Shown: positions 33,276 to 41,773, counted from the stretch's first letter. The stretch: DNA of 64,000 nucleotides from Tumebacillus_A lipolyticus (GCF_042682745.1 NZ_JBHUIO010000002.1:806001-870000), one strand, 5' to 3'. The notes: generated from the letters alone by a model not told the origin. Made by a program: numbers and translations.

Positions 33276-35576
33276 TCATGAGCGTCTGGTCGATGGGATG
33301 TAGAGGATCTGCCCGATATCCAGATCATGATCTTGCAAGTTGTTTGCCCGGAGCAGTTCGCTGACCGAAGTTTGGTAGCGTTCCGCAAGATCTGGCAGCG
33401 AGTCTTCTACCTGCACGACTTTAAACTTCATCGTCACCTTGCTCTCCGGCTGGCCGACCAACATCTCGCTCCAGAAGGAGTCATCGTCGAACGACTTTGT
33501 GGTGATCCCCAGAGGATGCGTTGAGGATTCGCGATCGGCAAACGAGTCGCTCTGGATTTCCAGCGCTTCCAACACTTCCGGTTCGACTGACAACGACTCC
33601 GCAATCGAATGAGTCGCACCGTGAAGTGAAGAAGATTCGCGGTCTGCAACCGAGGAGACCTCGACTTGGTGAGAGGAAGATGATTCGCGGTTGACAACCG
33701 ATTGCTCCACCGCCTGATGCGTTGAGGACTCGCGCTTAGCAACCGACTCAGATGTGCTCTCCGACGCTTCTGGTGCTCCCGCTTGGACTGATGACGACTC
33801 AGGAATCTTTGCAGAGGAGGAGCTCTCACGCTCCTCCTCGCGCGACTTTGAATCGCCGAGGAGCGAGGAGAGTTTGACCGGCCAAGCGGCTCCATTTTCT
33901 CCATGCTTCGCGCCGACCGAAAGCTTCGGTGAACCGGGGGGAGTTGACTCTACCGCTTCGGTCGCCTGCCCCTGCATCGCAGCTTCAGGATCGAACACTT
34001 CGTCTTCAAACTGATACTCCGCCTCATAGGGACGATCTTCAAGCGTTTCGGCCGCTTGCGGGTAAGCTTCCGCGATTACACTTTCCTGCGCCACCGCATC
34101 CGATTCTGCTCCCTGCTGATCGCCGCTGTCCGCAGCGATGCTCCGCTCCTCCGCGCGAGCTTCTTCCACCACAAAAGCGAATTCATCCGCTTCCGCTCCA
34201 CCCGCTTGCGCTTCCTCCCGTCGCGGTGGTGTCATCGAGGCGGACGGCTGCTGCTCTGCTGGTGCCTGATTGCTAAAAGCGTTCGAATCGGCAGGACCTT
34301 CCGCTTCCGTGTAATAGGAAGGGTTGACCACATGGGGACGCACGGTCTGCCTGCCATACCCAAACTCATAACTCGGCGGTGCATACGGATGAGGAGCTGA
34401 CGTCCGATCGAATCCGAAGCGCACACTCGGCTGCTGCTCATCGTTCGATCGATCGGGCTCAGCGCTCGCCTGCTGCTCCTGTCTGGGCTGCCCTTGCCCG
34501 AACTGCTCCTGTCTGAACTGCACCTGCCCAAACTGCCCTTGCTCGTACTGCACCTGCCCGAACTGCTCTTGCCCAAACTGCTCCTGCCCGAACTGCTCCT
34601 GCCCGAACTGCTCCTGTCTGAACTGCTCCTGCCCGAACTGCACCAGCCCAAACTGCTCCTGTCCGAACTGCCCTTGCCCGTACTGCTCCTGTTCAGACTG
34701 GTCATGAGCGATTGAATCGTCGCGCTCTTCCAAGCGGCGCGCCCACTCCGTCCCCGGCTCGGGCATCGGGAAGACGAGGCTTGGATCGGGCGTAAAGATG
34801 ATGTCCGACTCTTCCTCTTCCCCCGCCGCTTCAGCCTTCCGCGCAAAGGATGCTTCCTGCTCCTTCGCGGTGGCAGCCGGAGATTCGATCAGCCAGTCAT
34901 CCTCCTCTGCCGCTTCCGGCTCGATGGCGGTGTCCGCACTGAGCCGTGCCGCCTGCTCCAGGCTCCAAATCTGATCAAACGGAGGCTCGAACTCCCCGTC
35001 AGGCTGCCCTTGCAACCGCTCAAACGAGAGCGGCTCCTCGTGGTCGAGCAGTTGATCCAGCTTGGGTGCAAAAGCGCCCTCCTCTTGTGTGCCACAGCGA
35101 AACACGTACCCTTCTCCGCCAGACAGCCCTGCGATCACCAACTCGGCCCGCAGATGCACCGTCTTTTCGCCGAGCACATGCGCATTCCACTGTCCGATCT
35201 TCGGGTTGACATCGAGAATGCCATGCTGGCGCTGATAGTCCTGCTGAGCGGCCATCGGCACCTGCAGCACGAACGGGATGCGGTGGTGCAAAGGCATCAC
35301 CTGCGCCTCGGCGATCTCCGTCTGCGCGTCAAAAACGTCGCCCGCTTCCCATCCCTCTTCCTGTTCTGCTGGCAGGGATGACCGGTCCTCCCGCCGCAAA
35401 AATCCGGTAAATGACAAAGCGCCTTTTAGCACATAGGCGTCATCCTCTACATCAAACCCGGTTATCTCCGTCGCCAGGGTCGCATCTTCTACCTCTTCGC
35501 TGCCGCTCACCTCGTCGATCGTCAGCTGTTGATCTACATGAATGCGAATCGATGGAGTCATGTCCGCATCGTTCAT
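33276..35576 (-). CDS. spoVID: SpoVID-like spore coat assembly protein with LysM domain and Gln-Phe repeats
   Basis: Coat morphogenesis protein, 766 aa from the ATG at 35576 (AAGGAGGG upstream). The N-terminal SPOCS-like domain (SIRIHVDQQLTIDEV, DDAYVLKGALSFTGFL) spans about residues 8-170, as in SpoVID. The C-terminal 50 residues form a LysM domain (KVVQVEDSLPDLAERYQTSV, LLRANNLQDHDLDIGQILYIP). Between them lies a long acidic, Ser-rich region. Residues 287-362 are about 15 copies of a 5-residue QEQFG-type unit, and residues 600-700 contain spaced RESS boxes. The locus between hemL and valS supports spoVID. The size exceeds the Bacillus protein because of the repeats. Confidence 0.82.
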   Translation of the reverse strand: MNDADMTPSIRIHVDQQLTIDEVSGSEEVEDATLATEITGFDVEDDAYVLKGALSFTGFLRREDRSSLPAEQEEGWEAGDVFDAQTEIAEAQVMPLHHRIPFVLQVPMAAQQDYQRQHGILDVNPKIGQWNAHVLGEKTVHLRAELVIAGLSGGEGYVFRCGTQEEGAFAPKLDQLLDHEEPLSFERLQGQPDGEFEPPFDQIWSLEQAARLSADTAIEPEAAEEDDWLIESPAATAKEQEASFARKAEAAGEEEESDIIFTPDPSLVFPMPEPGTEWARRLEERDDSIAHDQSEQEQYGQGQFGQEQFGLVQFGQEQFRQEQFGQEQFGQEQFGQEQFGQVQYEQGQFGQVQFRQEQFGQGQPRQEQQASAEPDRSNDEQQPSVRFGFDRTSAPHPYAPPSYEFGYGRQTVRPHVVNPSYYTEAEGPADSNAFSNQAPAEQQPSASMTPPRREEAQAGGAEADEFAFVVEEARAEERSIAADSGDQQGAESDAVAQESVIAEAYPQAAETLEDRPYEAEYQFEDEVFDPEAAMQGQATEAVESTPPGSPKLSVGAKHGENGAAWPVKLSSLLGDSKSREEERESSSSAKIPESSSVQAGAPEASESTSESVAKRESSTHQAVEQSVVNRESSSSHQVEVSSVADRESSSLHGATHSIAESLSVEPEVLEALEIQSDSFADRESSTHPLGITTKSFDDDSFWSEMLVGQPESKVTMKFKVVQVEDSLPDLAERYQTSVSELLRANNLQDHDLDIGQILYIPSTRRS
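34490..34715. repeat. 15-bp tandem repeats inside the SpoVID-like gene
   Basis: About 15 imperfect copies of a 15-bp unit (minus strand CAGGAGCAGTTCGGG-like) encode Gln-Glu-Gln-Phe-Gly pentapeptides, with some units reading QVQFG, QEQFR or GQYEQ. All copies stay in frame. Confidence 0.9.
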
Positions 35577-35654
35577 TCGAAGTCCCTCCTTCATCGTTCG
35601 ATCATAGTGCGACACTCTCAAATTTATGAGAATGCCTGTACGATTATGACTTAA

Positions 35655-35689
35655 CAAAAAAGGGGTCGACCCGTCCGTTCGGTCGACCC
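35655..35689 (-). terminator. Terminator after the glycosyltransferase gene
   Basis: Minus-strand GGGTCGACC / GGTCGACCC hairpin followed by CTTTTTTG. Confidence 0.9.
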
Positions 35690-35715
35690 GCCGCTTGCTC
35701 ACGATCGTTCATCCG

Positions 35716-36855
35716 TTAGCCAGACTGCGATTTGGTGCGCGCATACAGCTGTTCATAAGCGGCCAGCGTCTCTTGCGCACAGCGTTTCCAAGAGAATTGA
35801 TCAGCTTGTCGCAATCCGTCTTCGCTCATCTGCTCCCGCAGCGCTTGCGATCCCAGCACCCGCTTCATCTGTTCAGCCAACTCGAACAGATCGTGCGGAT
35901 TGACCAACAATGCTGCATCCCCGGTCACCTCGGGGATGGAAGAAGCGTTGGAGGCGATCGTCGGCACCCCGCAAGCCATCGCCTCAAGCGGCGGCAGGCC
36001 AAATCCCTCGTAATAGGAAGGGTAGACGCACAGATCGGCCGCATTGTAGAGGTGTGGCAACTCCTGCACGGCAGCAAACCCGGTGAAGATCACCCGTTTT
36101 TGCAAGCGCAACGCCTCCACCAGCATCACCGTATCATCATAATCTCGCGCCTCTTTGCCGACGAGAACGAGCGCGTAGTTCGGATCGATCTCATCTTGAA
36201 TCTCATAAAAAGCGTTGATCAGCCCTCTGACATTCTTTCGTGGGGAGAAGCCCCCGATATAGATCACATACGGTCGGTCGATGCCAAATCGATCTTTGAC
36301 AAACCGCTTGGCAACTTGTCGATCGATCGGCCGGTACACGCTCTCCGGCGCTTCAGGAGTGACGACGATCTTCTCCTCCGGGATCTGAAAGATGCGCTGG
36401 ATGTCCCGTTTCGAATGTTGGGACACGGTGATGATCAGATCGGACTGCTCCATGATCCGCGGCATCTCCTGCAGAAAGATCTTCAGATACCCTTTGCCAA
36501 CCGTCTCCGGATAGAGATAGGGGATGAGGTCGTGCACCGTCACCACGTTGGGACAGCTTTTTTTCAGAGGAAGCCCGATGCCGTTTTGCGGTACATGATA
36601 CAGATCGATCTTCTCCTGTTCCACGCTCATCGGAATGTGAACTTCTTCCCAAAATTTATCTTTGCTTCGCTCGATCGAGTTGAAGATTTCATCCACCGTC
36701 GGGTCAAGATTTTTATATTCATCTCCCGGCCAAAAAAAGCGGTACTCGTTCTCTTTGTCGTGCACGTACAAATTTTTGATCAGTTGATACGTATAGGTTC
36801 CGATACCCGTTCCGCGATACCAGATAGCACCGCGTGCGTCCAGACCGATCTTCAT
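35716..36855 (-). CDS. GT4 glycosyltransferase, CotSA-like
   Basis: Cytoplasmic-type GT-B glycosyltransferase, 379 aa. The N-terminal acceptor domain begins MKIGLDARGAIWYRGTGIGTYTYQ. The C-terminal donor-binding domain contains IYIGGFSPRKNVRGLINAF and the family E-x7-E motif in YPSYYEGFGLPPLEAMACG. CotSA of Bacillus is a glycosyltransferase encoded beside cotS and found in the coat. Here the gene lies between SpoVID-like and CotS-family genes, so a role in spore-surface glycan synthesis is likely. A GDP-mannose pyrophosphorylase is encoded nearby, but the donor sugar is not shown. Confidence 0.88.
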   Translation of the reverse strand: MKIGLDARGAIWYRGTGIGTYTYQLIKNLYVHDKENEYRFFWPGDEYKNLDPTVDEIFNSIERSKDKFWEEVHIPMSVEQEKIDLYHVPQNGIGLPLKKSCPNVVTVHDLIPYLYPETVGKGYLKIFLQEMPRIMEQSDLIITVSQHSKRDIQRIFQIPEEKIVVTPEAPESVYRPIDRQVAKRFVKDRFGIDRPYVIYIGGFSPRKNVRGLINAFYEIQDEIDPNYALVLVGKEARDYDDTVMLVEALRLQKRVIFTGFAAVQELPHLYNAADLCVYPSYYEGFGLPPLEAMACGVPTIASNASSIPEVTGDAALLVNPHDLFELAEQMKRVLGSQALREQMSEDGLRQADQFSWKRCAQETLAAYEQLYARTKSQSG

Positions 36856-36880
36856 CCTGTCACCCCTTCACCCGAACGTG

Positions 36881-37924
36881 CTACCTGATCTTTCCATATT
36901 TAAATACATAGCGCGCACCAGCTTCAAACTCGTTCATAAAGCGCTCGCGCCTCGCTTTCTGTCCGATCCACTTGCGCAGTTTACCTTCCAAAAACTCGTT
37001 CGGTCTGTTTTTGGTCACATAGTGGAAGTAGCCCGCCTCATAAAAATCTTGCGGAAACCGCATCATCGCATGGAGCAATCGCTCTTCCCCTTCCTGTGGT
37101 TCCGCCAGCTCAAAATAGGATTTGACGATAAAATAGGCTGTTCGACTGTCCCATTTCACGCTCTTCATATTCCGCAAGATCAACGACGCAAGATCGTGTG
37201 CGCGGATGTCGCAGAGCGCATAATCAAAATCGATCAGCGACACGTGCTGATCGCCCGAGATCAGCACGTTGTGATGCGCATAATCATGATGGCAAAATCC
37301 CATCCGCTCGCGCTCTTCCTTGGTGATCTCCTCATAGCGCGAAGAAAAGAGCAATTCCACAGATCGCGACGCTTCTTGGATACAATATGCTGCCTCTTCG
37401 GCGAACATGCGGTCGAACACAGTCCCTCCAAGCTCCGCCAACACCATCCAATTGCGCAGCTCTTCGATCCGCTCCAGAAAGTGTCCCGTCCAAGTTCCCC
37501 ATTGCTCTTTCCCCGCACAGAGCGGAGGCCAAAACCCTTGCGAAGCATCATGAAACTTTGCGAGACCGCGAGAGGCGATCGCCAGGTCGAGCGCATGATC
37601 GTACTTGCTCTCGCGCCCGGTCATCCACTCCATCACAAAATAATAGCCCTCGTCCCCTTTGACAAACGATTCCCCAGCGGAAGTGGTGAGCACTCTTGGC
37701 ACCGGAAAGCCTTTCTCTCGCACATGCCGCATCGCCGCCAAGGAGAAGCTCAGCTCATCGGCCGACAGTTTAAATTTTTTCAACGCGTATTCGCCCTTTG
37801 GCGTCAGGAGACGAACCACCTTGCGAACTGGGATCGCCTGCGTGACCTCAAGTGGATACGCCTCCAACACTTCGGGGGAAAATCCGCACAGATCGAGCAC
37901 CTGTGCGGTCGTCAATTCTTCCAT
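36881..37924 (-). CDS. CotS-family spore coat protein, intact kinase-like motifs
   Basis: Third CotS-group protein, 347 aa. The N-lobe reads LLTPKGEYALKKFKLSADELSFSLAAMRHVREKGFPVPRVL (about residues 39-79). The catalytic loop HHDYAHHN and metal motif LIDFDYALCDIRAHDLASL are intact. Cys and His residues cluster around the loop. It lies 25 nt before the glycosyltransferase gene, resembling the Bacillus cotS-cotSA pairing, and 20 nt after another intact family member. Expected to be made in the mother cell and assembled into the coat; kinase activity is plausible but untested. Confidence 0.85.
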   Translation of the reverse strand: MEELTTAQVLDLCGFSPEVLEAYPLEVTQAIPVRKVVRLLTPKGEYALKKFKLSADELSFSLAAMRHVREKGFPVPRVLTTSAGESFVKGDEGYYFVMEWMTGRESKYDHALDLAIASRGLAKFHDASQGFWPPLCAGKEQWGTWTGHFLERIEELRNWMVLAELGGTVFDRMFAEEAAYCIQEASRSVELLFSSRYEEITKEERERMGFCHHDYAHHNVLISGDQHVSLIDFDYALCDIRAHDLASLILRNMKSVKWDSRTAYFIVKSYFELAEPQEGEERLLHAMMRFPQDFYEAGYFHYVTKNRPNEFLEGKLRKWIGQKARRERFMNEFEAGARYVFKYGKIR

Positions 37925-37944
37925 CGCGGCTCCCCTCTTCTCCC

Positions 37945-38973
37945 TTAGAGTCGAGTTGGAAACGAATCGAGGAAACGCTTCCAGTTATCAAGCCGCGCCA
38001 CTTCTTGGCGCATTTTTTTGATCGATCCTTCAGGGGTGTAGCGCAGAGAGAGGAACCCGCGCTCCACAGCGCGCCAGTAACGCTGCGGGAAGAACAGCAC
38101 GGCGCGAAGCACTTGCAATTCATCTTCATACAGATGATCGACCTCGTGATAGGTGCGCAAGATCAGATTGCCCGTATCGACAGACCAATCGGTGCGTCGA
38201 AGCATCTTGCGCATGAAGCGAGCGAAATCATGGGCGCGCAGTTCGTGGGCGCAATAGTCAAAATCGATCACCATCATCTCGTCGTCTGGCGTCTGAATGA
38301 AATTGTGGTATGTGAAGTCGCCATGCACAAACCCTCTCAGGTTGCGCTCGCGGCGCAGCACCTCGCGATATGGCGATGCTTTTAGCTCCCGCACGCCGGT
38401 CTCCGCCATCTCAAGCATCGGTTCGACCGTCGCGAGGAACACCTCCTCCAGCTCCGATTGCGGCTGTTGACCTCGGAAGCGCTTATACGTGTCCGCAATG
38501 TCGGCCAACTCCTCTTCGAAGCGCTCGATCCACCCTGCCCATCTGGTTTTGATGTGCGCTTCCACCGATGGCTGAAACCCTCTGGATGCACGGTGCAGCT
38601 CAGCTTGTAGGCGAACGATCTGCTTCAATTGCACAAGGTCGTTGACGTTGCTTTCCTTTCCCTCGATCCAATTGCTCAGAAAGATCAGGCCGTCCTCAAC
38701 TTCGATGAACGGTCGACCATCCCCCGTCTTGACAAAGCGTGGCAACTTTTGAAAGCCGTTGTTCCATAGGTGCTCTTGCGCTTCGCAAATAAACTGAAGC
38801 TTTTCCGGTTTGTGACCCACTTTTTTCAAGGCGAACGTGCCGCGATCCGTCTCGATCTTGACCACTGCGCGCACCTGATTGGCATTCAAAATCTTCAACC
38901 CGTAAGCGTCTTCTAAGTCAACGCCAGGCGCAAAATCCCTCAACTCATCGGTCAACTCTTTTTCTTTTGCCAA
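37945..38973 (-). CDS. CotS-family spore coat protein, intact kinase-like motifs
   Basis: Fourth CotS-group protein, 342 aa, and the first gene of the minus-strand spore-surface run. N-lobe VVKIETDRGTFALKKVGHKPEKLQFICEAQEHL, hinge IFLSNWIEGKESNV, catalytic loop VHGDFTYHN and metal motif VIDFDYCAHELRAHDFARF are all present (H, D and N of HxDxxxxN retained). The start is a TTG with AGGAGGG 9 nt upstream. It is divergent from the subtilase gene across a 142 nt gap that should hold both promoters; I could not identify a convincing sporulation promoter there. Confidence 0.85.
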   Translation of the reverse strand: MAKEKELTDELRDFAPGVDLEDAYGLKILNANQVRAVVKIETDRGTFALKKVGHKPEKLQFICEAQEHLWNNGFQKLPRFVKTGDGRPFIEVEDGLIFLSNWIEGKESNVNDLVQLKQIVRLQAELHRASRGFQPSVEAHIKTRWAGWIERFEEELADIADTYKRFRGQQPQSELEEVFLATVEPMLEMAETGVRELKASPYREVLRRERNLRGFVHGDFTYHNFIQTPDDEMMVIDFDYCAHELRAHDFARFMRKMLRRTDWSVDTGNLILRTYHEVDHLYEDELQVLRAVLFFPQRYWRAVERGFLSLRYTPEGSIKKMRQEVARLDNWKRFLDSFPTRL

Positions 38974-39115
38974 CGCTTTCGTCCCTCCTCAACCAGTGAC
39001 AGTTCACCCTCAGATTATGTAGGCGATGGCGGAATGGTGAAGGAATTTGGACAGGTTTGACGAATCAGAAATATGTATTTACATCTTTAAATAATAAAAC
39101 AAGGAGGTCATTGAA

Positions 39116-40294
39116 ATGAAGAAAGTGATGACAGCTTTGGTCGCAACCGCTTTTCTGGCGTCGCTCACTCCGACTGCCAGCGCCGAAACTTCGAAGGGCG
39201 AACCCGATTTCGCACAAGACCGCGTGCTTGTGAAGATGAAGCCGGGGAAAGATGAGAAGGACTTAACGAATCGCTACGATGTGGAAAAAGTGCTGGACTT
39301 ACAGGAGTGGAAAGTGCTCAAAGTAAAGGCTGGCGATGCCAAAACGATGAAAGAAAAGCTGATCGGCGAGTGGGATGTGGCAGATGTGGAGCTCGATTAC
39401 GTCGTGCATTCGGCGACCTATTGGTCGGATGATCGGTGCCCAACCCCTCCCCCCAAGCCGTTTCCAGGACCGCGCCCTCCCTATTTCGACAAGCTCAACC
39501 TGTTGAAAGCATGGGAGAAAACGCTCGGATCGAAGGAGCGGACGATCGGCCTCTTCGACACTGGTGTGGACCTAGAGCACAAGGGTTTGATCGACAAGCT
39601 GGTGTCCGGCTACGACTTTGTTGAGCGAAGCTCGAACCCGATCGATCAGAACGGCCACGGCACCTATGTGGCCGGCATCATGGCAGGAGCGGCCAACGAG
39701 GAGTTGGGTTCATCAGGCATTGACCCGAGCGCAATGATCATGCCGTTGAGAGTGCTCGATAAAGAAGGGGTCGGTTATACTTCAAACGTGCTTGAGGCGA
39801 TGTATTACGCGGTCGAAAAGGGAGTGAACGTCTTTAACCTGTCACTCGCGGGCGGTGAGTACTCCGATGCGTTCCAAGACACGATCAACTACTCGTTTGA
39901 AAAAGGCGTCGTGATCGTAGCAGCCGCCGGCGACGATGGCGGGGAAAAAGCGGTGTTCCCCGCCGCGTATGAAAACGTGCTCTCGGTGGGCGCGGTCGAT
40001 CAGGAGTTCAAACCAGCCGACTTTTCGAACTATGGAGGATGGGTCAGCCTCGCCGCACCTGGCGTAGGCATGGAGACTACCGCCCGAAGCGGTGGCATCG
40101 TCACCGATCTGAAGGGCTCTTCCTACTCGGCAGCGTTCGTCTCCGGGCTCACCACGCTCACTTGGTCGACCAACTTGCAGATGAGCAACAAGGAAGTAAT
40201 CGAGCGATTGTTGAATACAGCCAAGCAGATCGAGGGAACTGAAAAGTACACGAAATACGGGTTGATCAATCCGTACGATGCGATCTTCTACTAG
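39116..40294 (+). CDS. Subtilisin-like (S8) serine protease with Asp at the oxyanion position
   Basis: Secreted subtilase of 392 aa with a signal peptide (residues 1-23) and an I9-like propeptide (about 30-100, DRVLVKMKPGKDEKDL). A Pro-rich linker (CPTPPPKPFPGPRPP) leads to the catalytic domain. The triad is Asp148 (LFDTGVD), His181 (NGHGTYVAG) and Ser336 (GSSYSAAFVSG). The oxyanion-hole motif, usually AAAGN, reads AAAGD with Asp273, and the Ser motif lacks the usual Pro-His after Ala-Ala. It may have altered activity. AGGAGG precedes the ATG; a terminator follows. Confidence 0.9.
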   Translation: MKKVMTALVATAFLASLTPTASAETSKGEPDFAQDRVLVKMKPGKDEKDLTNRYDVEKVLDLQEWKVLKVKAGDAKTMKEKLIGEWDVADVELDYVVHSATYWSDDRCPTPPPKPFPGPRPPYFDKLNLLKAWEKTLGSKERTIGLFDTGVDLEHKGLIDKLVSGYDFVERSSNPIDQNGHGTYVAGIMAGAANEELGSSGIDPSAMIMPLRVLDKEGVGYTSNVLEAMYYAVEKGVNVFNLSLAGGEYSDAFQDTINYSFEKGVVIVAAAGDDGGEKAVFPAAYENVLSVGAVDQEFKPADFSNYGGWVSLAAPGVGMETTARSGGIVTDLKGSSYSAAFVSGLTTLTWSTNLQMSNKEVIERLLNTAKQIEGTEKYTKYGLINPYDAIFY

Positions 40295-40300
40295 TCGGTG

Positions 40301-40333
40301 AAGTACCTCTCACGTTGAGAGGTACTTTTTTTG
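40301..40333 (+). terminator. Terminator of the subtilase gene
   Basis: AAGTACCTCT / AGAGGTACTT hairpin running directly into TTTTTTT. Confidence 0.93.
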
Positions 40334-40433
40334 AAGATGATCGCCAGCATGTTTCTCTCCGCTATCAGGTAACATTGACCTGCCATTGGCTGATACTAGA
40401 GGGGATGAAGAGGAATGGAGGTAGACTTGGAAG

Positions 40434-41024
40434 ATGAGCATCCGCTATTGTTCATTTCGGATCGGAGAGCTTTACGAGGCGATCGGATCGGGCGATCCGA
40501 TCCTGCTGACCAAGACACAGCCTTTGCTTTCGCGCGACCCTGAGCTGTACACGGTCATTCGAGCGATCGTCCAAGATGGTCTGCTCTATCATCAGGCGTT
40601 TAGCGACGATCTGTACAATGAGGGGATTCGGAAAATCGTGCAACTGCTCCCCGCTTCCGCTCCCCCCGATCTGGACGCAAAAGACTACCAAGTGGATTAT
40701 CATGACGCGTGGCGAGCGCTTCCTGAACGAAGCTTGCTCCGCCACTACTTCAACTATCTCACACACGGTCGCTATCTGTTCGACCACCCGATTCGCCCGA
40801 CCACTTTGCTGCGCTATGGTTTTTTGTTGCAGGAGGAGCTGCCGCAGTTTCTCCAACTTGCCGAACAGGAGCGCTTGAGCGGCAGTCTGCCCTGGTATTT
40901 TGTACAAAATACGATCCGCCTGATTCAACATACGTGCGAGTCTGGTGACGACCTCTTCGTCTCGATCGCCATTCGCGGACGCCGTTATCGCCTGCTGCGG
41001 TCGAAGCGAAACGGGGAGAGCTAG
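40434..41024 (+). CDS. Hypothetical protein, unknown function
   Basis: I do not recognise this 196 aa soluble protein. It begins MSIRYCSFRIGELYEAIGSG and contains DPELYTVIRAIVQDGLLYHQAF, a PP-rich turn (LLPASAPPDLD), an aromatic middle section (YHDAWRALPERSLLRHYFNYLTH across about residues 88-110) and a basic C-terminus (RGRRYRLLRSKRNGES). No signal peptide or membrane helix is evident. GGAGG lies about 12 nt before the ATG. Its end overlaps the 3' end of the convergent DCC-family gene by 4 nt. An equally long frame exists on the other strand, but it lacks a good start site. Confidence 0.6.
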   Translation: MSIRYCSFRIGELYEAIGSGDPILLTKTQPLLSRDPELYTVIRAIVQDGLLYHQAFSDDLYNEGIRKIVQLLPASAPPDLDAKDYQVDYHDAWRALPERSLLRHYFNYLTHGRYLFDHPIRPTTLLRYGFLLQEELPQFLQLAEQERLSGSLPWYFVQNTIRLIQHTCESGDDLFVSIAIRGRRYRLLRSKRNGES

Positions 41025-41428
41025 TCCTTGCGATGAATGGAACAGGCATCTGTGCACTCTGGAACATCGCTTCCCAACCATTTTGACAGGCGAAAGCGAT
41101 TTCGTGCCACATATTCGTACATTCGCTCTGCTAACCATCCGATCGGTGGCAGGTAGTAGAGCCAGACGATCAGGCGGTACCCGCGGTGCAGCTGCAGGAT
41201 GCGCACCATCGCCTCCGCTCCGCCGTAGAGCTTCTCACCGTCGAGCAGGTGCATGCGCGCTTTGCAGCTCTCCTCGCGCAGCTCCGGATGGATCTGCTCC
41301 GGTGGCACCGAGCGAAAATCGACGGGGCTGACTCGCTCGCCAAGCATCGCCTGAATCCTCTTCATCGATGCGCGACATAGCGCACAATGCCCATCATAGA
41401 TCACCTGAAGCGGCTCTGAATCTCTCAT
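41021..41428 (-). CDS. DCC family thiol-disulfide oxidoreductase-like protein (DUF393)
   Basis: Small 135 aa protein of the DCC family. The defining motif near the N-terminus is VIYDGHCALCRASMKRI, with Asp and the CxxC pair, giving a thioredoxin-like redox centre. A conserved middle HLLDGEKLYGGAEAMVRIL and a hydrophobic segment (LIVWLYYLPPIGWLAERMYEYVA) follow, and the tail has two further Cys. GGAGGG precedes the ATG by 7 nt. Physiological partner unknown. Confidence 0.87.
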   Translation of the reverse strand: MRDSEPLQVIYDGHCALCRASMKRIQAMLGERVSPVDFRSVPPEQIHPELREESCKARMHLLDGEKLYGGAEAMVRILQLHRGYRLIVWLYYLPPIGWLAERMYEYVARNRFRLSKWLGSDVPECTDACSIHRKD

Positions 41429-41460
41429 TCTGACTCCCTCCTTTTCTTCATCTTACGCTA

Positions 41461-41496
41461 AAAAAGTCGAAACCGCATCAGGGTTTCGACTTTTTT
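41461..41496 (-). terminator. Terminator after the Cys-rich 80-aa gene
   Basis: AAAAAGTCGAAACC...GGTTTCGACTTTTTT hairpin with an 8-nt loop; symmetrical, but positioned to end the minus-strand small gene. Confidence 0.9.
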
Positions 41497-41530
41497 AGCT
41501 TCCCTACCAAAAGAGGTTGCGAGCTGATGA

Positions 41531-41773
41531 TCAGCAGCACTCAGGCTCGCAAACCTCCAGTTTCAAACAATCGATCTTGCCGCGCTTCATCTTGAGATCA
41601 TCGATTGTCATACAATCGCACTTCAACTTTTCGATGCGCAGGTGTTCAAAGCAGACCTCATCAAGATACACGCAGTTTGTATGACCTGCGAGCATCTCGC
41701 GCAGTTGTGCGCGAGCTTCCGCATCCAGTATCAGGGCAATCTTCATCTTTTTGATTTTCGTTTTATCAGACAT
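41531..41773 (-). CDS. Small Cys-rich protein (80 aa), unknown
   Basis: Unrecognised protein starting MSDKTKIKKMKIALILD with AGAGGAGC upstream and a clean terminator downstream. The C-terminal 47 residues hold eight Cys, including CDC and a terminal ECC. They run as alternating Ile/Leu and polar residues (HLRIEKLKCDCMTIDDLKM, KIDCLKLEVCEPECC), which suggests short beta strands stacked as a solenoid. No signal peptide. Possible roles in metal binding or as a cross-linked spore protein are guesses from composition only. Confidence 0.65.
   Translation of the reverse strand: MSDKTKIKKMKIALILDAEARAQLREMLAGHTNCVYLDEVCFEHLRIEKLKCDCMTIDDLKMKRGKIDCLKLEVCEPECC

Noticed and set aside
34490..34715. Short regular repeats that could suggest a CRISPR array or minisatellite
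   Set aside because: The units are 15 bp with no unique spacers, all in frame within the SpoVID-like gene, so they are protein-coding tandem repeats.
40452..41138. A 228-codon minus-strand frame opposite the unknown 196 aa gene
   Set aside because: The plus-strand frame has a better ribosome binding site, and the minus frame overlaps the DCC-family gene. I favour the plus strand but hold this with modest confidence.
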